64,000 nt of DNA from Variovorax sp. JS1663 (GCF_002157355.1 NZ_LYMK01000007.1:1-64000); one strand, 5' to 3'; positions 1 through 9,490 are shown, counted from the first letter of the stretch. Notes: generated by a model from the sequence alone, not told the origin. Made by a program: numbers and translations.

Positions 1-1771
1 CGGCGTCCCTGTCATCACAGATCACGTGATACAGGACCTTCGTTGACAACTGGCGAATGCGCAAGCCGGCGGGCTGGCCCAGCCAGCGGGCATCATCTTC
101 GATCCTCTGAAACAGGGTCTCCAGATCGGCGAGCCTGCCCTGCCAGAGGAGCAACCAGGCCTCCATCAGGTTCGCATTGGCTTGCAGGGACCAGTGACCC
201 TCGCTCAGGGTGGCCCTGGCGCCGTCGACCAGGCGCTGAATCTGTGTGCTCACCCCGGGGCGGCTGATGAACATGTTGACGTGGGGCATGCAGCGGAACC
301 ACAGTTCGGCATTACCTCCCTGCATGAGCAGATCGACGACCTTGGCAAGGTGCTTGCCGGGTCCGTCGACCGGGCCGTGGTAGCCCTCGTACCAGAAGTC
401 GAGCAGTTCGCTGATCGTCTCGGTTTCGAGATCCATGGGCCGGGCTCGAACTGCCTGGCTCAAACGCCGGGCCTCTTCCCACTGATCACAGAAGCACATG
501 GTCAGCGCCTGCATCGCCCGGGCGCGCTGCGCCTCGTCGTGTCGCCCGATGGCGTCGAAGCTGGCTGCGGCAGGCGCCATGGTGGAGCGAATCGCACTGT
601 ATTGGTAGTGCGGCCAGGCGCACAGGCCGCGGGCATAGGCCAGCCAGGGCGATCGGGCCTGGAGGTCGGCAGGAAACTGCTCGATCATGCGGATCACCTG
701 GGCGCCTTCGTCGCAGGCCAGCATGTCCGGTGTCGCATCGGCCAGGTCCTGCTGGGCTTGGCGCAGGCGCTGCTCCAGGAAGTCGCGAAAGAGATCGTGC
801 AGGCGCAGCGTCAGTTCCTCGCTTTCCAGCACCGAGGTGAACAGCCGGCGACGCTCGATGTGCTCCATCAACTGGGCCGCGCGCGGATTGCCGCTGATCT
901 GTTCGCAGCGAGCCACCGTGAGCTCGGGCAGCAGGGAGCAGCGCAGGAGAAACTCCTGCAGTTCGTTCGGCAAATCTTCGAAGACTTCGCTGGCCAGGTA
1001 TTCGAACAGGTGACGGCGGCTTTGCCAGGCATCTTTCGGCGCGGCCACGGCCGATCGCTTCGATGCTTCGAGGCTCAGGCAAAGGCCGGCGGCCCAGCCC
1101 TGGGTCCGGTCGAACAGGTGCTGTGCCTGCTCGGGGTCGTCCCGGCCGGTGGCGTGGCGCCACAGGTCCTGCACTTCCTTTCTGGAAAAGCCCAGGATCG
1201 TCTCGTCGAACTCGGCCACTTCGCGCCGGGCACGCCAGCGCCCCAGAGCCAGTGGCGGCTCCACGCGTGTTGCGATGACAAGGGTCCAGCGCTGCGGCAA
1301 GCCCTCGATCAGGTGCCCCAGGAACTCGAACATGCGGGCATCCGCAACCGTGTGCAGGTCATCCAGCACGATCACGCCGCCGGCCGGCGCGTCGGTGGCT
1401 TCGAGCGTAGCGGCCAATGCGGACGCCGCCTCGCGCAGCCTCCCGTGGGCCCCCAGTTCGAACAGGGCCTCGGGCGCCAGGCGCCACGGCGGATCCAGGG
1501 GTTCCAGCGCTTCGATCAGGTGGAAGAGGAGCCGTTGAAGATCGTCCTCTTCGTCCGCGGTCAGCCACGCGATGGCGCAGGCTGGCGGAAGTTGCTGCAA
1601 CTGGCGCGACAGCGCAGCCGTCTTGCCGTAGCCAGCGGGCGCCACGAGAAGGACCAGGCGCCGGCTCGCCAGTGCGTTGCCCAGTTGCCGTTCGAGCTCG
1701 CCGCGTTCGATCAGCCCCCGGCGGAAGCGGGGCGTCTGGATCTTGGCTCTGGTGAGGGTGCCGGTTTGCAT
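1..1771 (-). CDS. MalT-like ATP-dependent LuxR-family regulator, partial (C-terminus beyond left edge)
   Basis: Leftward frame open from an ATG at 1771 to the window edge, 590 codons. The N-terminus carries a P-loop at residues 44-51 (APAGYGKT) followed by the NTPase core typical of large MalT-type STAND regulators. Later residues are helical and TPR-like. Family members are usually near 900 residues and end in a LuxR-type helix-turn-helix, so the DNA-binding part should lie off the left edge. These proteins bind an inducer and ATP, oligomerise and activate transcription. The gene is divergent from a Bug solute-receptor gene 124 bp away, which suggests it controls that uptake or an associated catabolic function (inference). 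A short stretch around its P-loop (1635-1661) recurs in the gene remnant at 3063-3089. Inducer unknown. Confidence 0.85.
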   Translation of the reverse strand, partial: MQTGTLTRAKIQTPRFRRGLIERGELERQLGNALASRRLVLLVAPAGYGKTAALSRQLQQLPPACAIAWLTADEEDDLQRLLFHLIEALEPLDPPWRLAPEALFELGAHGRLREAASALAATLEATDAPAGGVIVLDDLHTVADARMFEFLGHLIEGLPQRWTLVIATRVEPPLALGRWRARREVAEFDETILGFSRKEVQDLWRHATGRDDPEQAQHLFDRTQGWAAGLCLSLEASKRSAVAAPKDAWQSRRHLFEYLASEVFEDLPNELQEFLLRCSLLPELTVARCEQISGNPRAAQLMEHIERRRLFTSVLESEELTLRLHDLFRDFLEQRLRQAQQDLADATPDMLACDEGAQVIRMIEQFPADLQARSPWLAYARGLCAWPHYQYSAIRSTMAPAAASFDAIGRHDEAQRARAMQALTMCFCDQWEEARRLSQAVRARPMDLETETISELLDFWYEGYHGPVDGPGKHLAKVVDLLMQGGNAELWFRCMPHVNMFISRPGVSTQIQRLVDGARATLSEGHWSLQANANLMEAWLLLWQGRLADLETLFQRIEDDARWLGQPAGLRIRQLSTKVLYHVICDDRDA

Positions 1772-1895
1772 GCTCGAAATAGGACGAGGTCTACTGACTC
1801 CGGACTATAGTGATGCAAACGAAAGGTTGGATGATGGCGCCGTGGGCGGCAGCAGTCACTTGATCGCGCCGGCACCAGAGTACCCGCACGCGAGC
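1772..1895. promoter_or_regulatory. Divergent promoter region between LuxR-type regulator and Bug receptor gene
   Basis: This 124 bp gap separates two divergent start codons, so it must carry promoters for both genes. I could not pick out a convincing operator or -35/-10 pair. The assignment rests on gene layout alone. Confidence 0.4.
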
Positions 1896-2912
1896 ATGAG
1901 ATTTCCTTCCTTTGTCTCTCGCCGCACGGCCCTGGTCGTGGCTGCTGCCGGCTCGCTGCTGTTGCCCGCAAGTCCCGCCGGCTCGCAGGGCACCTGGCCG
2001 AACAAGCCTGTGCGCATCGTCGTTCCCTTCCCGGCTGGCGGCACCACCGACGTTCTTGCGCGCACGCTGGTGCCGGAATTGTCCAAGGCCTTCGGCAGGC
2101 CGTTCATCGTCGACAACCACACCGGCGCCGCCGGCAACGTAGGCACGGAAATCGTCGCCAGATCGCCCAACGATGGCTACACGCTGCTGATGGGCACCCT
2201 GGGCACGAACAGCATCAACCGCTCGCTCTACCGCAAGCTGTCCTACGATCCGATCAAGGACTTCACGCCGATCACGCTGGTGGCCGTGGTGCCGAATGTG
2301 GTGGTCATGAATGCCGAGAAGGCGAAGGCGCTCGACATCGACAGCGTGGCGGACTTGGTGAAGTACGCCAAGGCCCACCCCGGCAAGCTCAACATGGCCT
2401 CGGGGGGCAGCGGGACCTCGCACCACCTGACTGGCGAGCTGTTCAAGACCATGACGGGCAGCTTCATGACGCACATCCCGTATCGCGGAGCGGCGCCTGC
2501 GCTGATGGACGTGGTGGGCGGCAATGCCGACCTGATGTTCGACAACCTGCCCTCATCGATACAGCAGATCAGGGCCGGCAAGCTCAAGGCGCTGGCCGTG
2601 ACCAGCGCGCAGCGATCGCCGGCTCTGTCCGACGTGCCGACGGTCGGGGAGGCCGGCGGCCCGGCGCTCAAGGGCTACGAGGCGAATTCTTGGTTCGGCC
2701 TGCTGGCGCCCGCCGGCACGCCGCCGGAGATCGTCAAGCGCATCCAGCAGGAGGTCGCCAAGGCGCTGGGCACCACGGCCATCAGGGAGAAGATGATGGC
2801 CCAGGGCGCCGTCCCGGGCGGCGGCACGCCGGCCGAGTTCGCCAAGCTGATCGACAGCGAACAGGTCAAGTGGGCGAAGGTAGTGAAGGCTTCGGGCGCG
2901 AGCGTGGACTAA
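1896..2912 (+). CDS. Bug-family tripartite tricarboxylate transporter (TTT) substrate-binding protein
   Basis: A 338-residue periplasmic solute receptor. Residues 1-31 form a signal peptide with an arginine pair at 9-10 and a hydrophobic run. The mature part opens with the Bug hallmark [16 protein letters not shown] near residues 34-49, followed by [23 protein letters not shown] and the MTHIPYRG segment, all typical of the family. Bug proteins bind carboxylates or other small organic acids for TctAB-type permeases, or act as sensors. No permease gene is adjacent, as is usual for the many orphan bug genes of Burkholderiales. The frame is open upstream, but the ATG at 1896 is chosen because it directly precedes the signal peptide. 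Ligand unknown. Confidence 0.93.
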   Translation: MRFPSFVSRRTALVVAAAGSLLLPASPAGSQGTWPNKPVRIVVPFPAGGTTDVLARTLVPELSKAFGRPFIVDNHTGAAGNVGTEIVARSPNDGYTLLMGTLGTNSINRSLYRKLSYDPIKDFTPITLVAVVPNVVVMNAEKAKALDIDSVADLVKYAKAHPGKLNMASGGSGTSHHLTGELFKTMTGSFMTHIPYRGAAPALMDVVGGNADLMFDNLPSSIQQIRAGKLKALAVTSAQRSPALSDVPTVGEAGGPALKGYEANSWFGLLAPAGTPPEIVKRIQQEVAKALGTTAIREKMMAQGAVPGGGTPAEFAKLIDSEQVKWAKVVKASGASVD

Positions 2913-2928
2913 GGGCCTGATAGCGGCC

Positions 2929-3462
2929 TCAGTGGGTCGCGTACGTGCGGTACCAACCGGCCGCCTGCATGCGCGAGGCCAGGTCGAGCCGATCGAGGAT
3001 GCGTGCGACGCGGCGCTTGACGGTGTGTGGGCTCAGGTCCAGGGCCCGTGCGATCAGCTTGTTGCCGGCGCCACCAGCAGGACCAGGCGCGACGCCGGTC
3101 TGCATATTGAAGAGCGCGCCCTGGATATGCGAATAGGTGCCGATGCCGTAGTTGCCGATGCTGTACTTGCCGGGGTTGGCTCTCACCATCGCGACGAAGC
3201 TCTTCAGATCTCCAGCAGGCGAGTCCAGTGGCACGGCCAGCATGTTCAGACTGCGCGCGATCATCGTGACGGGCGCCAGGTCCTTCAACGGATCGTAGGG
3301 CAGCTTGTCCATGAGCGACGGCTGCAGTATCAATGACGTGATGCCGATGAGCACGGTATACCCGTCAGCCGGCGCCTTGACGACGAAAGCGTTGCCGATG
3401 GTGCCGCCCGCGCCAGGACGGTTCTCGACCAGTACGGTTTGCGGAACACGGAACAACCCCAA
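2929..3462 (-). pseudogene. Chimeric remnant: internal Bug receptor fragment joined to pieces of a MalT-like LuxR regulator
   Basis: One leftward open frame (177 codons from a TTG) encodes three unrelated pieces. The first is the middle of a Bug receptor (about 3462-3100), from the VENRPGAGG motif to the HIQGALFNMQTG motif, lacking the signal peptide, the first mature strand and the C-terminal half. Next, 3063-3089 matches 24 of 27 bases of the P-loop region of the regulator at 1-1771 (1635-1661). There it would read [10 protein letters not shown], but only in a frame shifted from the Bug part. The last piece is the end of a LuxR helix-turn-helix (NKLIARALDLSPHTVKRR and about 27 further residues). 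So a MalT-like gene appears to have lost everything between P-loop and HTH and been fused to a broken bug gene. 3463-3529 shows nothing recognisable. A functional product is unlikely. Confidence 0.8.
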
Positions 3463-3529
3463 TCTAGGCTTGGCCGCCCGAAGGCGCTCGCACTTTAGCC
3501 AAGGGTTAATTCAAAGGTTCTCAAGCTGG

Positions 3530-5092
3530 CTACAGCAGCCACTCGATCGGCAGCAACGACAGGAAGTCGACCCACAGGCGCCGCAACACGCCGGCGCCGG
3601 GCTCGGTGGCGAAGCGCGTCTCGCCCTGTGTGTCGCGCTCGATCCATTCCATGCGCCCGCCCGCGGGGGTCAGGCGCACCTCGTAGGCCTGGGTCGGCAC
3701 CACCTTGTCGATCTCCTCGGCCAGGCGCCGTGCCAGCACGGGGCTGTCGATCACCACGCCCATCTCGGTGTTCAGCCGCACCGAGCGCGGGTCGAGGTTG
3801 AGCGAGCCGACGAAGATGCGGTCGCGGTCCACCGCGAAGGTCTTGGCATGCAGGCTCGCGGCGGAACTGCCGCCCGGATTTCTGTGCCGCTCCTCCGCCG
3901 GCCGCGGCGGCGGCGCGGCGCCGGGCTTGAGCTCGTAGAGCACCGCGCCGGCCTCGAGCAGTTCCTTCCGGTAGCGCGCGTAGCCGGCGTGGACCGCGCT
4001 CACATCGGTGGCGGCCAGCGAATTGGTCAGCACCCGCACTTTCACACCGCCGCGGGCCAGCGCTGCCAGGTCGCGCGTCCCGTCCTGGCCGGGCACGAAG
4101 TAGGGGGACACCAGGTCGAGTTCGCGGCGCGGGTCGCCCATGGCCTCCCTCAGGAGCGGGAACATGAGGCGCGTCTCCCCGTCGGAAGCCGGCTTCGCCT
4201 TCGAGGGCTGGTCGCTGACGATGCGCGCGTCGGCCCATTCGAAGCGCACCCGGTGCTCATTGACCTCGCGGATCAGCGGAGTCTGGCGCACGGCTTCCAG
4301 GTAGCGCTGCGTTTCGGGCAGTTGCTTCAGCTGGGCCCACTGTGCCTGCAGCGCGGCCGCGGCGCCTGGTGGCGGGCGGGGCAACAGGCTGGCGACGGGG
4401 TAGGCGGCCTCGCTGTTCCAGTACACGTCGAACTCGCGCGAGACCTCGCGCACCACCGGCCCGACCGCGGCCACGTCCAGATCCTGGAAGCCCAGCTGCG
4501 AGTTCGCGCCGTAGTACTCGTCGCCTACGTTGCGGCCGCCGACGATGGTGACCTGGTTGTCCGCGGTGAAGGACTTGTTGTGCATGCGGCGGTTGACGCG
4601 CGAGAAGTCGAACGCGAAGTCCCCCATGCGGAAGCCGCGGTTGGCGAAGGGGTTGAACAGCCGAACTTCGATGCGTGGGTGCGCGTCGAGCACCGCCAGC
4701 GCGCCGTCCAGGCCGGCAGTGTTGTTGTCGTCGACCAGGATGCGCACCCGCACGTCGCGCTCGGCGGCGTTCCAGGCGGCTTCGAACAGCAGTTGGCCGG
4801 TGGTGTCGTCGCGCCAGATGTAGTACTGCAGGTCGAGGCTGCGCTCGGCCGCCTGCGCCAGCGCGACCCGCGCGGCGAATGCTTCCTCGGCCTCGATCAG
4901 CGGCAGGATGCCGGAGCGGCCCGGATGGGCTGCCAGTTCGGGCGCCAGCTCGCGGCCGAGCTGCGTGTCGTCCGTGCTGGTGAAGGCGAAGGAGGGGGGG
5001 CGCTCGACAACCGCGGGCAGCACCGCGCAGCCCGAGAGCCACAGGCCCAGCGCAAGGGCGAGAAGAACGCGCAACCGGAGCAGTGATGGCAT
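3530..5092 (-). CDS. Phospholipase D family lipoprotein, cardiolipin synthase C (YmdC)-like
   Basis: A 520-residue protein with a lipoprotein signal (LSGC, acylated Cys at 22) and two HKD catalytic motifs: HNKSF near residue 171 followed by VTIVGGRN, and LHAKTF near 414 followed by IFVGSLNLDPRS. This two-HKD layout matches PLD-type phosphatidyltransferases such as ClsC/YmdC, which make cardiolipin by transferring a phosphatidyl group between phospholipids. The lipobox places it in the cell envelope facing the periplasm. It lies 31 bp downstream of pssA on the same strand, so two phospholipid-synthesis functions are probably co-transcribed. A nonspecific PLD remains possible, since donor and acceptor cannot be read from sequence. 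Confidence 0.88.
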   Translation of the reverse strand: MPSLLRLRVLLALALGLWLSGCAVLPAVVERPPSFAFTSTDDTQLGRELAPELAAHPGRSGILPLIEAEEAFAARVALAQAAERSLDLQYYIWRDDTTGQLLFEAAWNAAERDVRVRILVDDNNTAGLDGALAVLDAHPRIEVRLFNPFANRGFRMGDFAFDFSRVNRRMHNKSFTADNQVTIVGGRNVGDEYYGANSQLGFQDLDVAAVGPVVREVSREFDVYWNSEAAYPVASLLPRPPPGAAAALQAQWAQLKQLPETQRYLEAVRQTPLIREVNEHRVRFEWADARIVSDQPSKAKPASDGETRLMFPLLREAMGDPRRELDLVSPYFVPGQDGTRDLAALARGGVKVRVLTNSLAATDVSAVHAGYARYRKELLEAGAVLYELKPGAAPPPRPAEERHRNPGGSSAASLHAKTFAVDRDRIFVGSLNLDPRSVRLNTEMGVVIDSPVLARRLAEEIDKVVPTQAYEVRLTPAGGRMEWIERDTQGETRFATEPGAGVLRRLWVDFLSLLPIEWLL

Positions 5093-5123
5093 GGCCCGGG
5101 AGCGTACCCGAGCGCGAGCCTTC

Positions 5124-5768
5124 TCAGAGTTTCGGGATGCGCAGGGTCTTGCTGATCATCAGCGTGCCTGAAAGCGCGAACAGCAAGGTCAGCGGATGCA
5201 GGACCCAGGGCCCGAGCATCCATTCACCGCCCCAGACCGCATTGCCGATGCGGCCCTGCCAGGCGGCCCAGGCCAGCACGGCGACGAGCACGACGCTGGT
5301 GGGGATCGGCGTGCCTTCGAAGTACTTGACCTTGTCGCCGCCGGCCGAGAGCGACTCGGCCGTGACGTTGAAGCGCGCCAGCCGGCTCACGCCGCAGCAG
5401 ACGAAGTAGACCAGGATCACGCAGTCCCAGCCGCCGTCGAGCCCAGCCGCGAAGCCGAGCGCGGCGGGGGCCACGCCGAAGGAAATCACGTCGGCCAGCG
5501 AGTCGAGCTCGCGCCCGAGCGCCGATTGGGTCTGCCGCCAGCGCGCGATGCGGCCGTCGAACACGTCGAACACGAAGGCGGCCGGCGCGAGTGCCGCGGC
5601 CCAGAGGAAGTGCGCGAGCGACTGGCTGGCGATGAAGGCCATCGAGAGGAACACGACGCCGACGCCGCAGGCCGCATTGCCCAGGGTGAACATGTCGGCC
5701 AGGTGGAAGCCGCGGATCATCGAGAAATGCTTGCGGGCCAGCGCAGCGACCGGGGCAGGGGTGGGCAT
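5124..5768 (-). CDS. pssA: CDP-diacylglycerol--serine O-phosphatidyltransferase
   Basis: This 214-residue integral inner-membrane enzyme has the CDP-alcohol phosphotransferase signature with D68, D71-G72, A-R, G85, D89 and D93 in the canonical spacing (D-x2-D-G-x2-A-R-x8-G-x3-D-x3-D). It transfers the phosphatidyl group of CDP-diacylglycerol to L-serine, the first step towards phosphatidylethanolamine. Several hydrophobic segments follow the motif. The conserved SRLARFN segment and the KYFEGTPIP segment support the serine (PssA) subgroup over PgsA. It is downstream of the glutamine amidotransferase gene and 31 bp upstream of the PLD-type lipoprotein gene. The ATG at 5768 gives a full-length N-terminus. 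Confidence 0.92.
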   Translation of the reverse strand: MPTPAPVAALARKHFSMIRGFHLADMFTLGNAACGVGVVFLSMAFIASQSLAHFLWAAALAPAAFVFDVFDGRIARWRQTQSALGRELDSLADVISFGVAPAALGFAAGLDGGWDCVILVYFVCCGVSRLARFNVTAESLSAGGDKVKYFEGTPIPTSVVLVAVLAWAAWQGRIGNAVWGGEWMLGPWVLHPLTLLFALSGTLMISKTLRIPKL

Positions 5769-5855
5769 GGTCGTTCTTCAGTGGATGGGATGTGGTGCAC
5801 CTTAGCGCACCCACGGCACCGGCCGTGTAGTCGCAGACCGATGCCGCCCGTTGCT

Positions 5856-6608
5856 TCAGGCCGGCACTGCGGCGGCCTCGTGGAGCTCTGCGATCTCGGC
5901 GAAGCGCCGCAGCAGGCTCGCCGCCGCGGTGGTGGCCGCCACGCGACCGCGCAGCGCGGCCGGATCGAGGCCGCGAGTGCGCAGCTCCCCGGCCGTGCGG
6001 TCGATGTAGTCGCGCATCACCTCGTCGTCGAACTCGGGGTGGAACTGCAGGCCCCAGGCGCGCGGGCCCACGCGAAAGGCCTGGTGCGGCTCGAAGGCGT
6101 TGCCCGCCAGGCGCACCGCGCCCGGGGGCAGCCGCAGCGCACTCTGCCAGTGCACCACCTGCGCCTGGAAATGCGCTGGCAGGGCCTTCAGCAGCGGATC
6201 GTCCACCGCCTCGGCTGTCAACTCGACACCGACGGTGCCGATCTCCGGTCCGCCGGGATGGTCGCCGGCCTCGCCGCCGAGCGCGTGCGCGAGCAGTTGG
6301 TGGCCGAAACAGATGCCCAGCAGCGGCGTGCCGTGCGCGACCAGTTGCGCGAGCCAGGCGCCGGTGGCCTCGCTCCAGGCCTCGCGGTGCGAGACCATGG
6401 CATGCGAGCCGGTCACGATGGCGCCGGAAATCTGTTGCGGCGGCGGCAGGGTGTCGCCGCGGCGCGGGTCGAGCACCACGATGGGCAGGCCGATGGGGCC
6501 CAGCCCCTCGCTCACCCAGTGCTCGAAATCGCCGCGCGTCTCGCGCAGCGCGTTGAAGGTCTCGCCGGCCTTGATGATGGCGAGCGGACGGGGGCTTGAA
6601 TCTTCCAT
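5856..6608 (-). CDS. Class I glutamine amidotransferase-like protein (GMP synthase GATase-like)
   Basis: A 250-residue protein with a complete class I GATase triad: nucleophile Cys100 in GICFGHQ, and His190 and Glu192 in QFHPEFD. It is a stand-alone domain resembling the GuaA glutaminase domain. Such proteins may hydrolyse glutamine or a gamma-glutamyl substrate for an unknown acceptor. The start is 7 bp after the stop of the upstream GTPase gene, implying co-transcription with the DUF2868/DUF3482 pair. Substrate cannot be inferred. Annotation as GMP synthase would be wrong because the ATP-pyrophosphatase domain is absent. Confidence 0.88.
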   Translation of the reverse strand: MEDSSPRPLAIIKAGETFNALRETRGDFEHWVSEGLGPIGLPIVVLDPRRGDTLPPPQQISGAIVTGSHAMVSHREAWSEATGAWLAQLVAHGTPLLGICFGHQLLAHALGGEAGDHPGGPEIGTVGVELTAEAVDDPLLKALPAHFQAQVVHWQSALRLPPGAVRLAGNAFEPHQAFRVGPRAWGLQFHPEFDDEVMRDYIDRTAGELRTRGLDPAALRGRVAATTAAASLLRRFAEIAELHEAAAVPA

Positions 6609-6615
6609 GGCCCGA

Positions 6616-8055
6616 TCATGCCGCAGGCCGGAAAGCCTCGATGGCCGCCGGCACCCGTTGCGCCACGCGCAGCACGAGCGCGCGGCGCTGCGGTGCCTCG
6701 CGCCAGCGCGCGCGGGCCTCGCGAGCCCCGGTTTCCCAATCCGGATGGCTGCGCGCCGGCTGGGCGGCGCGCACCAGCTCGGCCAGCGGGCGCCGTGCGG
6801 CGTCCAGGTCCTGCGCCGCGCCGCCGGCGGCGATGCGCTCGACCGCCGCGTGGCCGCGCAGTTCGAGGGCGCGCAGCAGCTTCAGCTGCCAGGCAGCGAG
6901 GACCAGCAGCACGCTGTCCTCGACGGTGAGCTCGCGCAGGTCGCGCAGCCGGTTGGCGAGCTTGCGGCCCAGCGGCCCGAAGCCCTGCGACAGCGCGCCA
7001 CCGATGGCGCCCCCCAGGGCTGCGCCGGCGCCCAGGGAGAGCCCGGCCAGCGCGAGGTCGGCCACCACGCCGACGGCGGCGCCCACGGCCACGCCCTTGC
7101 CCAGCAGCACACCGGCGTCCTTCAACGCCTCGGGGTGGAAGAAGTCCATGGTCCAGCGGCCCTCCACCAGCGGCAGCGGCGCCTCGTCGGCATCGTTCTC
7201 GCGGAAGCCGTAGAGCGCCAGCAGGTCGGAGGCGCAGCGCTGGGCCTTGTCGAACACGGATTTCTGCAGCGCGGCGACCAGGCGCGTGCGGCTGCTCTCG
7301 ATCTCGAACTCCACGGCCGACGCGGTGCGGCGCGTGGCCGCCGCATCGACCAGCAGTTCTGCGATGCGCTCGCCCGCGGCCTGGCGGCGGCGCGCGGACT
7401 CCTCGTCGAGGAAGGCGGCGATGCGGTCCAACTGCGCACGGCGCTCGCGCAGCAGCGTGGAGAGATCGCGGTAGAGCTCACGCTCGGCGCCGACGAAGGG
7501 CGCGGCGGCGTCGAATCGCACCACCACGTGCAGGCCGTAGGCGGAGAGCAGCTCTTTCCAGGCCCCCTCGCGGCCGCCGGCCTCGCCCAGGAAGTTCAGC
7601 ACCGGCAGCAGCGGGCGGGCGCAGGCACCGAGCAGCTCGATCTCGGCGCGGAACTTGGGCAGCACCGGCTCGCGCGCGTCGATGACCAGAAAGGCGGCAT
7701 CCACCTCGAGCAGGGCGCGCAGCACCTTGGCCTCCTGCTCGAACACGCCGTGCGCCTCGGGGCCGGCGAGGAAGCGGCGGATGCGCTCCGGCGGGGTGAG
7801 CTCGCCGCGCGCGTCGACGGCCGCGTCGATGTGCTCGCGCAGCGCGACGGCGTCTTCCAGGCCGGGCGTGTCGAGGAAGCGCACGGCGGCGCGGTCGTCC
7901 ACCTGCAGCTCGATGGCTTCGACGTGGCGCGTGGTGCCGGGTTGATGCGACACCTCGCCGAAGTCGATCCGGCGCGTCAGCGTGCGCAGCAGCGAGGTCT
8001 TGCCGGCGTTGGTGTGGCCGACGACCGCGATGCGGATGGGGGTGGCGTCGTTCAT
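6616..8055 (-). CDS. DUF3482 GTPase, Era/TrmE-like G domain
   Basis: A 479-residue protein whose N-terminal G domain has the P-loop GHTNAGKT (13-20), a switch region with a conserved TTRHVE, and the G3 motif DTPGLED. The C-terminal part contains a glycine/alanine-rich hydrophobic helical stretch (VAVGAAVGVVADLALAGLSL and after), consistent with membrane association, plus the DUF3482 region. The ATG at 8055 overlaps the stop of the upstream DUF2868 gene as ATGA, so translational coupling is likely. An ATG two codons earlier is also possible. DUF2868 and DUF3482 proteins occur together in Burkholderiales and gammaproteobacteria. Their cellular role is unknown to me. Confidence 0.85.
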   Translation of the reverse strand: MNDATPIRIAVVGHTNAGKTSLLRTLTRRIDFGEVSHQPGTTRHVEAIELQVDDRAAVRFLDTPGLEDAVALREHIDAAVDARGELTPPERIRRFLAGPEAHGVFEQEAKVLRALLEVDAAFLVIDAREPVLPKFRAEIELLGACARPLLPVLNFLGEAGGREGAWKELLSAYGLHVVVRFDAAAPFVGAERELYRDLSTLLRERRAQLDRIAAFLDEESARRRQAAGERIAELLVDAAATRRTASAVEFEIESSRTRLVAALQKSVFDKAQRCASDLLALYGFRENDADEAPLPLVEGRWTMDFFHPEALKDAGVLLGKGVAVGAAVGVVADLALAGLSLGAGAALGGAIGGALSQGFGPLGRKLANRLRDLRELTVEDSVLLVLAAWQLKLLRALELRGHAAVERIAAGGAAQDLDAARRPLAELVRAAQPARSHPDWETGAREARARWREAPQRRALVLRVAQRVPAAIEAFRPAA

Positions 8056-9431
8056 GCCCATCCGCGCAGTGCGTTTGCGGCCTCGTCGCTGGCCTCGAAG
8101 CGGTCGAGGCCGGTCTCGGCCAGCCAGGCATGCCAGCGGTCGCGGGCCTCCTGCGATGCGCCGCTGCCGAGCAGCCACAACCGGCATTCGCTGCTGAGCG
8201 AGGCCAGCTCGCGGAGAAAGCGTTCCGTGCCGCGGTCCGGGCTCGTGGCAGCGTTGCAGCCCACCAGCAGCCGGCGCGGGCGAAGCTGCGCCAGCAGATC
8301 CAGCGCCTCGCGCCGTGCACCGGCGCTGCCGTCGACGCGCAGCGTCCGGGCGCCGGCCGCGTCAAGCGCCGCCGGCGGCCAGGGCAGTTCTTCGGGGAGC
8401 TCGAAGCCGATGGCCAGCAGCATGTCTCGGGTCTCGCCGGCAGCCGGGCCGGCCGGTGCACCGTGCCGGGGGCTGCCCGGGTCGGCATCGACGATCTGCC
8501 GCGGCGCCAGGGCCTCGAAGCGCGCAAGCAGGCGGCGGTGGTAGGGCTGCGAGAGCTCGGGGCCCAGCGCCTGACGGCGCACCTTCCAGACCAGCGCGCA
8601 GAGCAGCGCGAAGAACAGCCGAGGCAGCAGGCCATAGGCCACGATGCAGCCGGTGAGCCACAAGGCCCAGTCGCGCTGGCCGGCCGAGGCGACGCGTGGC
8701 GCGAGCACGGTCTGCGCGTCCGGCACCGGAAAACCCAGCCAGGCCGGCACGCGGCCGAGCAACTCGACCAGGCGCACGAAGAAGGCGGGATCGAGGATGG
8801 TGGTTTCCCAGCTCAGCGTGTAGCTGCGGAAGGCCAGCGCGAAGAGGAGGGCGGCCAGCACCACCGCGAAGGACAGCGACCAGATCGCATGGCTGGCGAA
8901 GCCGAGCACCCAGGGCAGCAGCCGGGCGCGCGCCAGCAGCTGCGTGGCCGCACCCAGCAGAAGAGGGGCCTGCCCGTGCCGCCCGCCGGCGACACGCGCC
9001 GTCAGCGCCAGCCACAGCCAGCCGAGGGAGAGGTTGAGCGAGCCCAGCGGCAGCACCACGCCGAGCAGCCACAGCAGCAGGGTCAGCAGATGCAGGCCCA
9101 GCAGGCCGGTCAGCGCGACCACCACGTTGATGCTGCGGCTCTCGCCCGCCACGTTGCCGGCCAGGCCCAGGCCGAGCAGGACGATCAGGGCCACCAGGGC
9201 CAGCAGGATCCAGGGAGAGGCGGCGCGGGCGCGGGCCCATTCATCCTGCAATCCGATGCGCTGCCCGAGCCGGCGGGCGCGCTCGAGGATGCGGCCGGCG
9301 CCGTCGCTTCGAAGCGCTATCGCTTCGCGCATCGCCTGTGCGTCGTCGAGCGGGCCGGTCTCCTCGACCTGCTGTACCGCCTCGGCGATCACCGCATCTT
9401 GGAATGAGAAATGGGGCGCTCCGGAATTCAA
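8052..9431 (-). CDS. DUF2868 integral membrane protein, partner of the DUF3482 GTPase
   Basis: A 459-residue protein with a soluble N-terminus (FSFQDAVIAEAVQQVEETG and on), two clusters of membrane-spanning helices near residues 72-140 and 190-225, a further hydrophobic segment near 280, and a basic soluble C-terminal half containing LLVGCNAATSPDRGTERFL. It is recognised as DUF2868 by the VEETGPLDDA and RARRLG segments and by its fixed position before a DUF3482 GTPase. The stop overlaps the next start by four bases. The start shown is a TTG giving the longest product. A GTG at codon 14 is the main alternative, since no ATG lies nearby. Function unknown: likely a membrane anchor or target for the GTPase (inference). 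Confidence 0.82.
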   Translation of the reverse strand: MNSGAPHFSFQDAVIAEAVQQVEETGPLDDAQAMREAIALRSDGAGRILERARRLGQRIGLQDEWARARAASPWILLALVALIVLLGLGLAGNVAGESRSINVVVALTGLLGLHLLTLLLWLLGVVLPLGSLNLSLGWLWLALTARVAGGRHGQAPLLLGAATQLLARARLLPWVLGFASHAIWSLSFAVVLAALLFALAFRSYTLSWETTILDPAFFVRLVELLGRVPAWLGFPVPDAQTVLAPRVASAGQRDWALWLTGCIVAYGLLPRLFFALLCALVWKVRRQALGPELSQPYHRRLLARFEALAPRQIVDADPGSPRHGAPAGPAAGETRDMLLAIGFELPEELPWPPAALDAAGARTLRVDGSAGARREALDLLAQLRPRRLLVGCNAATSPDRGTERFLRELASLSSECRLWLLGSGASQEARDRWHAWLAETGLDRFEASDEAANALRGWA

Positions 9432-9490
9432 CGGCTTCCTTCAACGGGAGCGCGAAATTATGCCCGGCAGGCCCGTGGCGCCGTCCCATG

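Noticed and set aside
182..1810. Long rightward open frame opposite the left-edge regulator
   Set aside because: It is the antisense shadow of the leftward MalT-like gene, which has a P-loop and family sequence. The rightward translation has no recognisable motif.
2929..3462. Reading the 177-codon frame as a functional Bug-LuxR fusion
   Set aside because: It lacks the signal peptide and half of the receptor, holds only part of an HTH, and contains an out-of-frame P-loop piece.
3305..5086. 593-codon rightward open frame
   Set aside because: Antisense to the phospholipase D-type lipoprotein, which has both HKD motifs and a lipobox. High GC leaves the opposite frame free of stops.
5856..6608. 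Calling the glutaminase a GMP synthase
   Set aside because: Only the class I GATase domain is present; the ATP-pyrophosphatase and dimerisation domains of GuaA are absent.
6100..8544. 814-codon rightward open frame
   Set aside because: Spans three leftward genes with clear motifs (glutaminase, GTPase, DUF2868). His/Gln/Arg-rich translation typical of antisense high-GC frames.
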